From NCBI GenBank assembly GCA_900547225.1, contig URFW01000009.1, positions 1 through 47,687 on the forward strand: DNA of 47,687 nt. The letters run 5' to 3'. The translations under genes were made by a program, and so were the position numbers. The notes under the pieces are model-generated. The model was not told the DNA's origin, did not search any database, and saw only the letters and a program-made list of their open reading frames with translations. The stretch's first letter is position 1; every line of letters begins with the position of its first letter. This document shows, piece after piece, positions 8,606 through 16,392 of the stretch. This DNA comes from an uncultured Mycoplasmatota bacterium. Its GTDB lineage: Bacteria; Bacillota_I; Bacilli_A; RF39; UBA660.

Positions 8606-8654
8606 ATTATATAATATACCCCATTACCGGGTCAAGATGTTTAATTCATCTTGA
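8606..8654 (-). promoter_or_regulatory. Promoter with G-rich spacer and overlapping dyad, copy 2
   Basis: Leftward -35 TTGACC (8635-8630), 18-nt spacer containing GGGGTATAT, and -10 TATAAT (8611-8606), about 50 bases before the TasA-like start codon. An 8-bp inverted repeat TCAAGATG/CATCTTGA (8632-8639 and 8647-8654) covers the -35 and is a likely operator. It matches the module at 219-264. Confidence 0.7.
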
Positions 8655-8731
8655 AATAAAAGTGTCAACTATAAAAAGGTGGAAAAACAAGCTTAGAATT
8701 GTTATAATATGTCTAAAGGAAGTGATTCATC

Positions 8732-9853
8732 TTGAAAAAAGTTGGTGTGATTGCAGAATATAATCCATTTCATAATGGTCATATATATCACTTAAACAAA
8801 GTTAAAGAAATGTTTCCTGACAGTTATTTGATACTTGTATTAATAGGGAATTTTACACAACGTGGTGAAATATCAATTATAAATAAATGGAATAAAACTA
8901 AAATAGCATTAGAATATGGATATGATTTAGTTGTTGAACTACCCTTTTCATTTGCAACTCAATCAGCTAGTTTTTATGCTAAAGGTGCAATTGAAATACT
9001 TGATAATTTAAATTGCGATTACCTGGTTTTTGGTTCTGAATCAAATGATGTAAAAACTTTTGAAGAATTAATTAATACAACAATTAATAATAAAGAATAT
9101 GATTTATTAGTAAAAAGGTTTATAAAAAAAGGAAACAGTTACCCACTTTCTTGCTCGATGGCATTAAATGAGTTAACTGGTAAACTAATAAATAAGCCAA
9201 ACGACGTATTAGCCTTAGAATATATAAGAAATATAAGGGTAAGAAATAGTAATATTAAACCAATAAGTATAAAAAGAACAACTGATTACCATGACAAAGA
9301 AATAGATAAAAGGGTTGCAAGTGCAACATCAATCAGAAGAAATCTAAACAACGTAGAAAAAATTAAGATGGTAATGCCTAAAATCTCCATTGATTTCATT
9401 CAAAAAATAGATCAGGAAAAATATTTTGAACTTATAAAATATCAGATAATTAGTAGTTATGATTTAAATTGTTATTTAGACGTTGATGAAGGTATTGAAA
9501 ATAAGCTTAAAAAAACAATTAACGATGTAAATAATTTAAATGATCTAATACTAAGAGTTAAAACAAAAAGATATTCATATAGTAAAATTCAAAGAATGCT
9601 TCTTCACATCGTTTGTAAGTTCAAAAAAAGTGATAATGACTTAAAATTAAAATACATAAGGGTTTTAGGTTTAAATGATAATGGTGCAAAAATAATTAGA
9701 GAAGTTAAGAAAAATATAAACATACCTATAATTACAAAATATAAAAAAGAATATGATGACTTGTTTAAAATCGACAAGAAAGCAAATTTTATTTACTCTC
9801 TATTAACAGATTACGATATGGCAAGTGAATTTAAAAGTTGCATAAAAAAATAA
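8732..9853 (+). CDS. tmcAL: tRNA(Met) cytidine acetate ligase (TmcAL, YlbM family)
   Basis: TmcAL uses acetate and ATP to acetylate the wobble cytidine of elongator tRNA-Met (known for B. subtilis YlbM). The 373-residue protein begins with the nucleotidyltransferase signature GVIAEYNPFHNGHIYHL, in which HNGH is the HIGH-like ATP-binding motif. Later motifs include GNFTQRGE, ELPFSFATQSASFYAKGAI, and the VASATSIRRNL segment near residue 198. The start codon is TTG with an AAGGAAG site 9 nt upstream; no nearer ATG keeps the conserved MKKVGVIAEYNPFH start. It is close to the usual 390-415 residues. It stands alone and ends at a bidirectional terminator. Confidence 0.95.
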   Translation: MKKVGVIAEYNPFHNGHIYHLNKVKEMFPDSYLILVLIGNFTQRGEISIINKWNKTKIALEYGYDLVVELPFSFATQSASFYAKGAIEILDNLNCDYLVFGSESNDVKTFEELINTTINNKEYDLLVKRFIKKGNSYPLSCSMALNELTGKLINKPNDVLALEYIRNIRVRNSNIKPISIKRTTDYHDKEIDKRVASATSIRRNLNNVEKIKMVMPKISIDFIQKIDQEKYFELIKYQIISSYDLNCYLDVDEGIENKLKKTINDVNNLNDLILRVKTKRYSYSKIQRMLLHIVCKFKKSDNDLKLKYIRVLGLNDNGAKIIREVKKNINIPIITKYKKEYDDLFKIDKKANFIYSLLTDYDMASEFKSCIKK

Positions 9854-9890
9854 AATGTACTAATTCGTGAAATTACAATTAGTACATTTT
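9852..9890. terminator. Bidirectional intrinsic terminator
   Basis: AAAATGTACTAATT (9852-9865) and AATTAGTACATTTT (9877-9890) form a perfect 14-bp stem between two convergent genes. The flanking A and T runs serve both directions. Confidence 0.85.
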
Positions 9891-10770
9891 ACTTATCTGG
9901 TAATTTATTTTTTATATTTAATGAGTACTTTTTATTAAATGACTCAATATCTTCTTGATGATCATCAATTTTCTTTTGGGCGTCCGAAAATCTTTTATTA
10001 ATGTAGTTTACATCAACACTATAAGTATCGCTTTTAATCCAACTGTTTAGCTTGTCAACATCTGATTGAGTGTTTTGTGTTGTAATAAAACGAATGCTAC
10101 TAGATTCATCAGGCATCATGTATATAAAATTATCACTATTAAAACCAAACACAACGTCTTCTTGGCATGAATCCATTTTATCAAAAATAACATTATTAAG
10201 AGTATCTTGATAGGTAATTCCATTATCTTTAGCTACAACAATTACATGATTTGGTCTTTTTATTCTATATTCCTTATTACATTCTCCAATGTAACAGGTA
10301 CATGTTATAGCATCTATATTATATTTAACAAGTGTTTGATAGTAAAAGTCAGCCTCATGTCTACATAATCCTTTTTTATAGAGTATATCTGCTCCTTCAA
10401 TATTATCTAAATATAAATCCAGATAATGTCCTGGAATGTTTTTTAAGGATTTAGTACTATTATCAAGCGATAAAAAGCCATGATCATCTAAATAATTATA
10501 CACATAATAGCATTCGATAGAATCACTTAAATCAAGTGTTTCATATAACCCCGAAACATATGTAATAGCCTCAAAATAAAGACTTTTCAAATCTTCTACG
10601 TACTCTTCTCCTAAAATACTTCTTTTTATAGAATATCTCTTTGATAAATATTCGTTTACTATCTTTTCATTTTTACTAACACTTGATACGGTAACAAATG
10701 TTAAAACAAATGAAAGTACTACCCTTATAGTACTTTTTATCTTCTCTATTTTTTTACAATTATTTGGCAT
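9889..10770 (-). CDS. Membrane-anchored or exported transglutaminase-like protein
   Basis: 293 residues with one N-terminal hydrophobic segment (IRVVLSFVLTFVTVSSV, residues 16-32), a signal peptide or anchor. The middle has the order expected of a transglutaminase-like cysteine fold: GLCRHEADFYYQTLVKYNID (Cys in the helix start, about residue 133), then NHVIVVAKDNG (His, about 178) and YQDTLNN (Asp, about 191). A CTCYIGEC cysteine cluster lies between them. The triad assignment is my inference from spacing and pattern. It lies 35 bases after the 861-residue gene in the same direction and may be cotranscribed with it, in a sporulation neighbourhood. The start follows GGGGGAA. Confidence 0.75.
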   Translation of the reverse strand: MPNNCKKIEKIKSTIRVVLSFVLTFVTVSSVSKNEKIVNEYLSKRYSIKRSILGEEYVEDLKSLYFEAITYVSGLYETLDLSDSIECYYVYNYLDDHGFLSLDNSTKSLKNIPGHYLDLYLDNIEGADILYKKGLCRHEADFYYQTLVKYNIDAITCTCYIGECNKEYRIKRPNHVIVVAKDNGITYQDTLNNVIFDKMDSCQEDVVFGFNSDNFIYMMPDESSSIRFITTQNTQSDVDKLNSWIKSDTYSVDVNYINKRFSDAQKKIDDHQEDIESFNKKYSLNIKNKLPDK

Positions 10771-10805
10771 TCAAATTCCCCCATAACAAGCACCAAATTT
10801 AAACT

Positions 10806-13391
10806 CTAATACCTTCTTCCAACCGTCTTTTCATTGCTATCTTCAAATTCAGTTGTTTTCTCTTTATTCATATCACTTATATAACCATAACAAACATTAG
10901 TTAAAACATTTAAATTGCTAATTACCTCTTCTTTTTTCATTCCAAGTATTCTTGATGTCATATCTAGATCATAATTAAAATTAGTAATTGAAAGTAATAT
11001 CTGCTGCATAATTGGGTTTGTTTGTAAAAACATCATAAATGCAGCATTAGCCATCAATAACTTGTACATTTTAGAAAGTTTTCCCTTAGCATTTTGATAT
11101 AAATCATCTAACTTGTCAGTTTTATTTTTATCTTTATTTTTTATTGTGTTATTAATATTTTTTAAAATATTAGTCAAACTATTTTTTACTTCTGCTGGTG
11201 TTGTTTTGAACGTTTTTGCTATTTCTAATAAGTTTTTTTCTTTTTGATTAATACCAAAATACATTAAAACAACACCTCTATCAACTTCAGATAAATTATT
11301 TAGTGCATTCATAAATTGTTCTTTAGTTATTTTATTTACCGTTAAAAATTTATCTAACTTTGACTGTTCTTTTTCTTTTTTATCTTCTTTTTTATCTTTT
11401 TTAGGTTCTTTTTTCTTTATCATGTTTCCAACTATACCATCGATGGTTTTATTTATATCTTCTACCTTTATACCATATTTTTTTGACATTTCTTCTAATG
11501 TAAGTGAAAACATACCAAGTCCAAAATAATCCTTGATCATTCTTCTTTCACTCATATTAAGATTATTTAAGTTCTTTATGAAATCTGATCTTGATATTTT
11601 GTTTTTTGTTAAAACCTCATTTAAACTTGTCTTAACATATTTTTTTTCTTCTTGTTTCTTTTCTTCTTTTTTATTTTCTTTTTTAGTCTCTTCTTGTTTT
11701 TCTAAAGGCTCTTTTTCTTCTTTGATTATTTCTTTTGGAGCATCTTCTTTTGCTTTTGTATTTGATAATTCAGTAATTACTTTATCAGTTGCAGCATCTA
11801 TTATACCACTTATATTTTTTTCATCTATATTTAGTGCTGATGCTATTTTTTTATTAGTTATTTTCTCGTTTAAAGATAAAGTAAGCGCTATTTTTTCATA
11901 TGAAGAAAGAACAGTCATATCTTTTATAACATCAGCCATTTTTAAATTGTTTTCCTTTGCGTAAGACATAAGCCTATTAGAAGATAATTCCTCATCTTTT
12001 TGTTCTTTTATTTTGCCACTTTTTATTAAGTTAACTATTTTATTTTCTGCCTCTTCTATTAACTCTAATAACTCTTCTTCTTTCATTTTTAGCTTAACCA
12101 TAATTTCGCTTGTAGAAACAGGTTTTGCTTTTAATCCATAATATAAAACTATAACACTTTTGCTTAGTGGATCAAGTAAGCGAGTAGCCTTTAAGAAGTC
12201 TTGCTTACTAATTTCATTATCACTTAAAAATTTATCTAGCTTAGTTTGTTTTTGTTTTTCTTTTGGTTTTTCCTCTTTTTCCTTTTTCTTTGGTTTTTCT
12301 ATCTTTTTATCAAGTGTTTTTTTGTTTAAAGAATCTTGTTTTATTTCAACTATTATTTCTTTCTTTTTTGGTTTTTCTGCTTCTTTTTTTATTTCTTTTT
12401 TAGTCTCTTTTATTTTTGCAGCTTTAGGTTCTTCTTTTTTGCTTTTTTTATTTTCTTCTTTTTTTTTCTTATCTACTCCAACCTTTTTTTTATGAATTAC
12501 ACTCTTTTGCTTTCTTTTTTCATACGCCTTATTTACCTTAATAATAACGGTTAAGTTTTGAATAGCATTTTTAAACGCCTTATCTTTAGAAGGCTTTTTC
12601 TTTTCGTTTAAGTTTTCTCCAAAAACTTCTTTTATTTGTTTTATTGAATTATAGTCCATCTTAGTTAACATTTTATAAATAAATTCATTGCTTAAAGATT
12701 TATCCTTACACATATATCTAATATAATCATAGAAATTGTATTCATAAGAATCCTTTGAAATTATGTTTCTTATAATAGATAAAATATCTGCTTCTTCTCT
12801 TTTTAAAAGCATATAGCTATAAAGTTTTATTAATATTTCATTTTGCACTTTATTATCAGAGTTTATCTCAAATGTTTTATCTCCCTTAATTCCAAATAAA
12901 TTAATAAAAGTATCTTTTAAACTATAATCTAAGTTTGCCACCGCATTTAATATTTCCTCTAAAGAAAAAGTATCAAATAAATCATAAATCGTTCCAAACT
13001 CTAAGCACTTTTTTTCTTTTACTTTAGATGACATCATATATAAATAAAATTCTTCTAATTTTTCTGGATCATCAATACTAAAATCTGGGGCTACCAGAGA
13101 ATACGACTCAAAATAATTTTTTATCTCATCATCATTAAATAAATTTAGTATTGTTTTATCTGATAAATTAATCTGATTATTATTCCACTTTAAGTTTTCA
13201 AATATTAAACTTATATTTTCGTAATTGTTTACTGAATTTATTTCTGGTTCATTTTTAAAGAGATTTAAATCCTCACCATAAGTATCCCTTAACACTTCAT
13301 AAGATTTTATTGAAATAAAAAAAAGTGAAAAATAATATTTAATTTTACTGTCAAATTCTGGTACGTTAATATCATAATTCTTATAATTCAT
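10806..13391 (-). CDS. Large Lys/Glu-rich protein with repeated sigma-70 region 4-like units
   Basis: I do not recognise this 861-residue protein as a named family. It has no signal peptide or membrane segment. Residues 1-300 are helical and unassigned. From about 300 it alternates Lys/Glu-rich linkers with similar units of about 72 residues: 384-457, 474-545, 589-660, 678-751 and perhaps a diverged fifth at 765-835. Three units begin L(D/N)-(K/E)-(F/V)-L, then N-K/E-IS/T...F, then LS..(D/E)R..V...YFG(L/I), then a helix-turn-helix-like LEEIAK.(F/Y)G/K....V......I, much like sigma region 4.2. The linkers are extremely charged (for example EKPKKKEKEEKPKEK). It follows spoVAE but is separated from it by a terminator. 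A role in DNA or RNA polymerase binding during sporulation is an inference from the fold pattern and location only. Confidence 0.85.
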   Translation of the reverse strand: MNYKNYDINVPEFDSKIKYYFSLFFISIKSYEVLRDTYGEDLNLFKNEPEINSVNNYENISLIFENLKWNNNQINLSDKTILNLFNDDEIKNYFESYSLVAPDFSIDDPEKLEEFYLYMMSSKVKEKKCLEFGTIYDLFDTFSLEEILNAVANLDYSLKDTFINLFGIKGDKTFEINSDNKVQNEILIKLYSYMLLKREEADILSIIRNIISKDSYEYNFYDYIRYMCKDKSLSNEFIYKMLTKMDYNSIKQIKEVFGENLNEKKKPSKDKAFKNAIQNLTVIIKVNKAYEKRKQKSVIHKKKVGVDKKKKEENKKSKKEEPKAAKIKETKKEIKKEAEKPKKKEIIVEIKQDSLNKKTLDKKIEKPKKKEKEEKPKEKQKQTKLDKFLSDNEISKQDFLKATRLLDPLSKSVIVLYYGLKAKPVSTSEIMVKLKMKEEELLELIEEAENKIVNLIKSGKIKEQKDEELSSNRLMSYAKENNLKMADVIKDMTVLSSYEKIALTLSLNEKITNKKIASALNIDEKNISGIIDAATDKVITELSNTKAKEDAPKEIIKEEKEPLEKQEETKKENKKEEKKQEEKKYVKTSLNEVLTKNKISRSDFIKNLNNLNMSERRMIKDYFGLGMFSLTLEEMSKKYGIKVEDINKTIDGIVGNMIKKKEPKKDKKEDKKEKEQSKLDKFLTVNKITKEQFMNALNNLSEVDRGVVLMYFGINQKEKNLLEIAKTFKTTPAEVKNSLTNILKNINNTIKNKDKNKTDKLDDLYQNAKGKLSKMYKLLMANAAFMMFLQTNPIMQQILLSITNFNYDLDMTSRILGMKKEEVISNLNVLTNVCYGYISDMNKEKTTEFEDSNEKTVGRRY

Positions 13392-13431
13392 AATTAGTTC
13401 CTCTTACTTAATAAAATACCACAAAAAAAGA

Positions 13432-13449
13432 CAAAAGACTAGTCTTTTG
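13432..13449 (-). terminator. Intrinsic terminator of the spoVA operon
   Basis: CAAAAGACTAGTCTTTTG is a perfect palindrome overlapping the spoVAE stop, followed on the minus strand by TCTTTTTTT. Confidence 0.8.
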
Positions 13450-13789
13450 CTTTAAATATAAGGCTGAAAATAAATCCAAATACAATTGCTGCTGTTATAC
13501 CTGCCGATGTTAAGCTAAACATTCCACCTAAAAGGCCTAAAATTCCATTGGTGTGTGCGGCATCTAGTGCACCATGAATAAGTGAATGGCCAAAACTTGT
13601 TATCGGAACAAGGCTTCCCGCTCCAAACCATTTTATAAACTTATCATATAACCCAAATGAGTCTAAGAATGCTCCTATAACAACAAACATGCTAGTTATG
13701 TGTCCTGGAGTTAGTTTAGTATTATCTAAAATTATTTGTCCTATAAGACATACAAACGCGCAGAATAAAAACGAATATAAATATATCAT
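13439..13789 (-). CDS. spoVAE: Stage V sporulation protein AE
   Basis: Part of the SpoVA channel that moves dipicolinic acid into the forespore and out again at germination. It is a 116-residue membrane protein with three to four hydrophobic segments (LYSFLFCAFVCLIGQII, SMFVVIGAFLDSFGLY, LLGGMFSLTSAGITAAIVFGFIFSLIF). The central GAGSLVPITSFGHSLIHGAL motif is shared in pattern with SpoVAC (AGLIVPITGFAHAM). Its ATG overlaps the spoVAD stop as ATGA, so translation is coupled. Of the larger Bacillus operon (A-B-C-D-E-F) only C, D and E are present here. Confidence 0.95.
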   Translation of the reverse strand: MIYLYSFLFCAFVCLIGQIILDNTKLTPGHITSMFVVIGAFLDSFGLYDKFIKWFGAGSLVPITSFGHSLIHGALDAAHTNGILGLLGGMFSLTSAGITAAIVFGFIFSLIFKAKD

Positions 13790-14781
13790 TTAACCACCTC
13801 AAGTTCTACCAAATGTGAAATAGAAGGAATAGATAATTTTTGGTTATTCATCGTAGGAGACATTAAAGCTCCTGTTGCAACTATTAGTACCTTATTTAGT
13901 TTTCCTTCTTTCATCTTACCTAAAATGTCTGTATAAAATACCAAAGGAAGACAAGCAGGTCCACTACCACCAGCATTTACTTTTTCTTGCTTTTTTCTAT
14001 CATATATAATAGATGCTGCATCAACTAATTTATCTTTTAAATCTATGTCATAGGCTTCTATCATATATAAACTTAATATTTCTTTACCATACACCCCTAA
14101 ATCACCAGTTAATATAAGATCATAATCACTAACCTTTGTTTTTGTATCAGTTAAGTGTTCAAATATTACTCTAGCTGCAGAAGGTGCCATAACAGAACCC
14201 ATATCATATACGTCAGTTACACCTAAGTCAGTTGTAGTTCCAATTGATGCCGATGTAACTTTAATAGATGATTTTTCCTTACTTAAAATGTTACTTGCAC
14301 ATCCTGTTACGGTAAAAGTTGATCTTTTAGGTTTAGGACATCCATACTCAACTGGATTACGATACTGTCTTTCTGCGGTCATATTATGACAAGACGTATT
14401 ACAAATTACATTATTAATATTCTTATTTTGAAGAAGACTTGATGCAACAATTATTTCTTCGCAAACAGAAGCACAAGCATTATAAACACCCATAAATGGT
14501 CTGTTAAACAAAACGGATGCATAGGAATTAGGCGTTATTTGATTAAGTAAGTCTGCTCCTAATATTACATCTATATCATCCATTTTCATGTTTGCTTTAT
14601 TAAGAAGAATGTTTACCGAATCATTTATCATTTTTATCTCGGCTTGTTCAAAGGTTTTTTCTCCTAAATAATAATCATCATACGTTTTGTCATAAAGCTT
14701 TCCAAAATTTCCTTCTTTTTCATCTAGTCCCGCAACCGCTGATACTTCTTTTAAATAAACATTATTAAATTTTATTGTCAT
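13786..14781 (-). CDS. spoVAD: Stage V sporulation protein AD
   Basis: SpoVAD is the soluble, thiolase-fold member of the SpoVA complex and binds dipicolinic acid. The 331-residue protein matches the family throughout: an N-terminal VSAVAGLDEKEGNFG, GADLLNQITPNSYASVLF, the NTSCHNMTAERQYRNPVEYG segment near residues 128-147, and GGSGPACLPLVF near 271. GGAGG lies 6 nt before the ATG. It ends in TGA, overlapping the start of spoVAE. This is one of only two genes in the window where I see TGA as the stop codon. Confidence 0.97.
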   Translation of the reverse strand: MTIKFNNVYLKEVSAVAGLDEKEGNFGKLYDKTYDDYYLGEKTFEQAEIKMINDSVNILLNKANMKMDDIDVILGADLLNQITPNSYASVLFNRPFMGVYNACASVCEEIIVASSLLQNKNINNVICNTSCHNMTAERQYRNPVEYGCPKPKRSTFTVTGCASNILSKEKSSIKVTSASIGTTTDLGVTDVYDMGSVMAPSAARVIFEHLTDTKTKVSDYDLILTGDLGVYGKEILSLYMIEAYDIDLKDKLVDAASIIYDRKKQEKVNAGGSGPACLPLVFYTDILGKMKEGKLNKVLIVATGALMSPTMNNQKLSIPSISHLVELEVVK

Positions 14782-14783
14782 AA

Positions 14784-15224
14784 TTAACCTCCAAAAAATA
14801 AGTATCTAACAATTCCAAATACGTACGCAGATAAAACTCCGTATAATATTACGCTACCTGTTAATTTAAATGCGTTAGACCCAATTCCAGTTACTAATCC
14901 TTCCTTTTTGTAATCAATCATGCTTGATGTCATCGCATGTGCAAAGCCTGTTATCGGAACAATTAATCCGGCTCTTGCTTTAGAAACTAAGTTATCAAAA
15001 AATCCAATTGCGGTAAATAGTGACGCTAAAAATATTAATATTACAATCATTATTGTTGTAGCATCTTTATGTGCTACATTAAAATTATTTTCCAAAATAG
15101 TTACTATTACCTGTCCTAAAAAACCAATTAACCCACCTGTTAAAAACGCAATAATTCCGTTTTTAGTCTTATTTTCTTCAGGAACTATTTTACTAGTTAA
15201 TTCTTTATACCTTTCTTTATTCAT
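14784..15224 (-). CDS. spoVAC: Stage V sporulation protein AC
   Basis: Membrane component of the dipicolinic acid channel; in Bacillus it acts as a mechanosensitive channel. It has several membrane segments (GIIAFLTGGLIGFLGQVIVTIL, TTIMIVILIFLASLFTAIGFF, and SVILYGVLSAYVFGIVRYLFF) and the family motif ARAGLIVPITGFAHAMTSSMIDYKKEG near residues 83-110. An in-frame GTG nine bases earlier lies in the ribosome binding region (GGTGATACAA), so I chose the ATG at 15224 (146 residues). It is the first gene of a C-D-E operon downstream of sigF. Confidence 0.95.
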   Translation of the reverse strand: MNKERYKELTSKIVPEENKTKNGIIAFLTGGLIGFLGQVIVTILENNFNVAHKDATTIMIVILIFLASLFTAIGFFDNLVSKARAGLIVPITGFAHAMTSSMIDYKKEGLVTGIGSNAFKLTGSVILYGVLSAYVFGIVRYLFFGG

Positions 15225-15275
15225 TTGTATCACCAGTATTAGTATTTAAAAAAATTAAGTATTTATACATTTAAA

Positions 15276-15305
15276 AAACAAGGCGACATTTATGTCATCT
15301 TGCTT
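15276..15305 (-). terminator. Terminator between sigF and spoVA
   Basis: On the minus strand GCAAGATGACAT pairs with ATGTCGCCTTG, followed by TTTTTT. It overlaps the sigF stop and lies about 50 bases before spoVAC, so the two operons are probably transcribed separately even though they adjoin. Confidence 0.75.
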
Positions 15306-15961
15306 TTCATCTTTTTTAAAACCTTTTTTTCCATTCTAGATACATAAACTTGATTTACGTCCATTATTTTGGCTACTTCACTTTGTGTTAAGTCTTTAAA
15401 GTATCTGTTTTCGACAAGCATTTTTTCTTCATCACTTAAATATGAAAAAGCCTCTTTTAAATCAAGTAACACATCTTTACTTAAAGTCTCTTTTTTTGGT
15501 GTAACATCAAGAAGAGTTATTGTTTTTCCTTCGTTATTTATCTCTTCATCTAAGCTTTTTGTTTGCTTGCAAGCATCAAGTGCACTTATTATTTTCTCTT
15601 CGGGAGCATCTAGCATAAGTGCGATGTCACTAACTGTTGGAGCATATCCTCTTACCTTTATATGTTTATCAATGTATTCGTTTATTTTTCTTCCTAATCT
15701 TATCATGTCACGGCTTACTTTTATAGCCTTATTTTCTCTTACGTAAGAGCTTACTTCTCCAACAATGTACGGAAATGCATAAGTAGAAAATTTAACATCC
15801 CTTGCTTCGTCAAAATTTTTATATGCTTTCATTAATCCAATTACTCCAACTTGATGCAAGTCTTCTTTATCATTATAGCCTTGATATTTAGAACATACAC
15901 TATAAATTAAGTTTCTGTTTTCTTCTATTACGTCTTCTACACTTTGACATAAGGCTTGCAT
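15290..15961 (-). CDS. sigF: Sporulation sigma factor (SigF; SigG possible)
   Basis: A 223-residue sigma-70 family factor that directs early forespore transcription. Region 2 is seen as NRNLIYSVCSKYQGYNDKED then HQVGVIGLMKAYKNFD and KFSTYAFPYIVGEV; region 3 around IRLGRKINEYID and YAPTVSDIALML; region 4 as YLSDEEKMLVENRYFKDLTQSEVA then a recognition helix MDVNQVYVSRMEK. Placement just after a SpoIIAA-like gene and just before spoVA copies the Bacillus order and favours SigF over SigG. The usual spoIIAB gene between spoIIAA and sigF is absent: only 3 bases separate the two genes. The ribosome binding site is weak (AAAGGG, about 14 nt upstream), so coupling to spoIIAA translation is likely. Confidence 0.9.
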   Translation of the reverse strand: MQALCQSVEDVIEENRNLIYSVCSKYQGYNDKEDLHQVGVIGLMKAYKNFDEARDVKFSTYAFPYIVGEVSSYVRENKAIKVSRDMIRLGRKINEYIDKHIKVRGYAPTVSDIALMLDAPEEKIISALDACKQTKSLDEEINNEGKTITLLDVTPKKETLSKDVLLDLKEAFSYLSDEEKMLVENRYFKDLTQSEVAKIMDVNQVYVSRMEKKVLKKMKSKMT

Positions 15962-15964
15962 TTT

Positions 15965-16282
15965 TTATATCACGACCCTTTCAAAAACGTTTAGTTCATT
16001 TTCTAGATTAACTAGTGATTTTAATTCTTTTACCTCTCCGCCAAATAAGAATAAATCACCATCAGTTTTTTTCATTACCTTCCTTAATGCCTTAATTTCT
16101 TTTACCCCTTCTTTTGTTATCTCCTCTAAATTATAAGTGTTTAATACTACGTACATAATTCCGGATGCTATAATCACCTCCTTAACGTCCTTTTTAAATA
16201 TATCTATTGTAGAACTATTTAAAGCTCCATATAATCTTACAAATAAAACTCCTTTTCTAAATTCCATTAATACTTTAAGCAC
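15965..16282 (-). CDS. spoIIAA: SpoIIAA-like STAS-domain protein lacking the phosphorylated serine
   Basis: In Bacillus, SpoIIAA is the anti-anti-sigma factor that frees SigF from SpoIIAB and is switched off by phosphorylation of a serine in a DSSG motif. This protein aligns with the whole STAS domain (EFRKGVLFVRLYGALN, MYVVLNTYNLEEI, TDGDLFLFGG). Where the family has M-D-S-S-G it has I-T-K-E-G, so the phosphorylatable serine is gone. I chose a GTG start (16282) because GGAGG lies exactly 8 nt before it and it matches the family N-terminus; an ATG 33 bases upstream has no such site. The family call is well supported; whether it still regulates SigF is not. Confidence 0.8.
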   Translation of the reverse strand: MLKVLMEFRKGVLFVRLYGALNSSTIDIFKKDVKEVIIASGIMYVVLNTYNLEEITKEGVKEIKALRKVMKKTDGDLFLFGGEVKELKSLVNLENELNVFERVVI

Positions 16283-16361
16283 TTTTAAATCCTCCCAGCA
16301 ATTACATTTAATCACTTATTTTAATTTAAAAAAAGTCTTTCGACACAACCTTACAAAATAA

Positions 16362-16388
16362 AAAAAATCACTTATTTTAAAGTGATTA
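16362..16388 (-). terminator. Intrinsic terminator of gpsA
   Basis: AATCACTTTAAAATAAGTGATT hairpin on the minus strand, followed by TTTTTTTATTTTG. Confidence 0.8.
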
Positions 16389-16392
16389 AATA

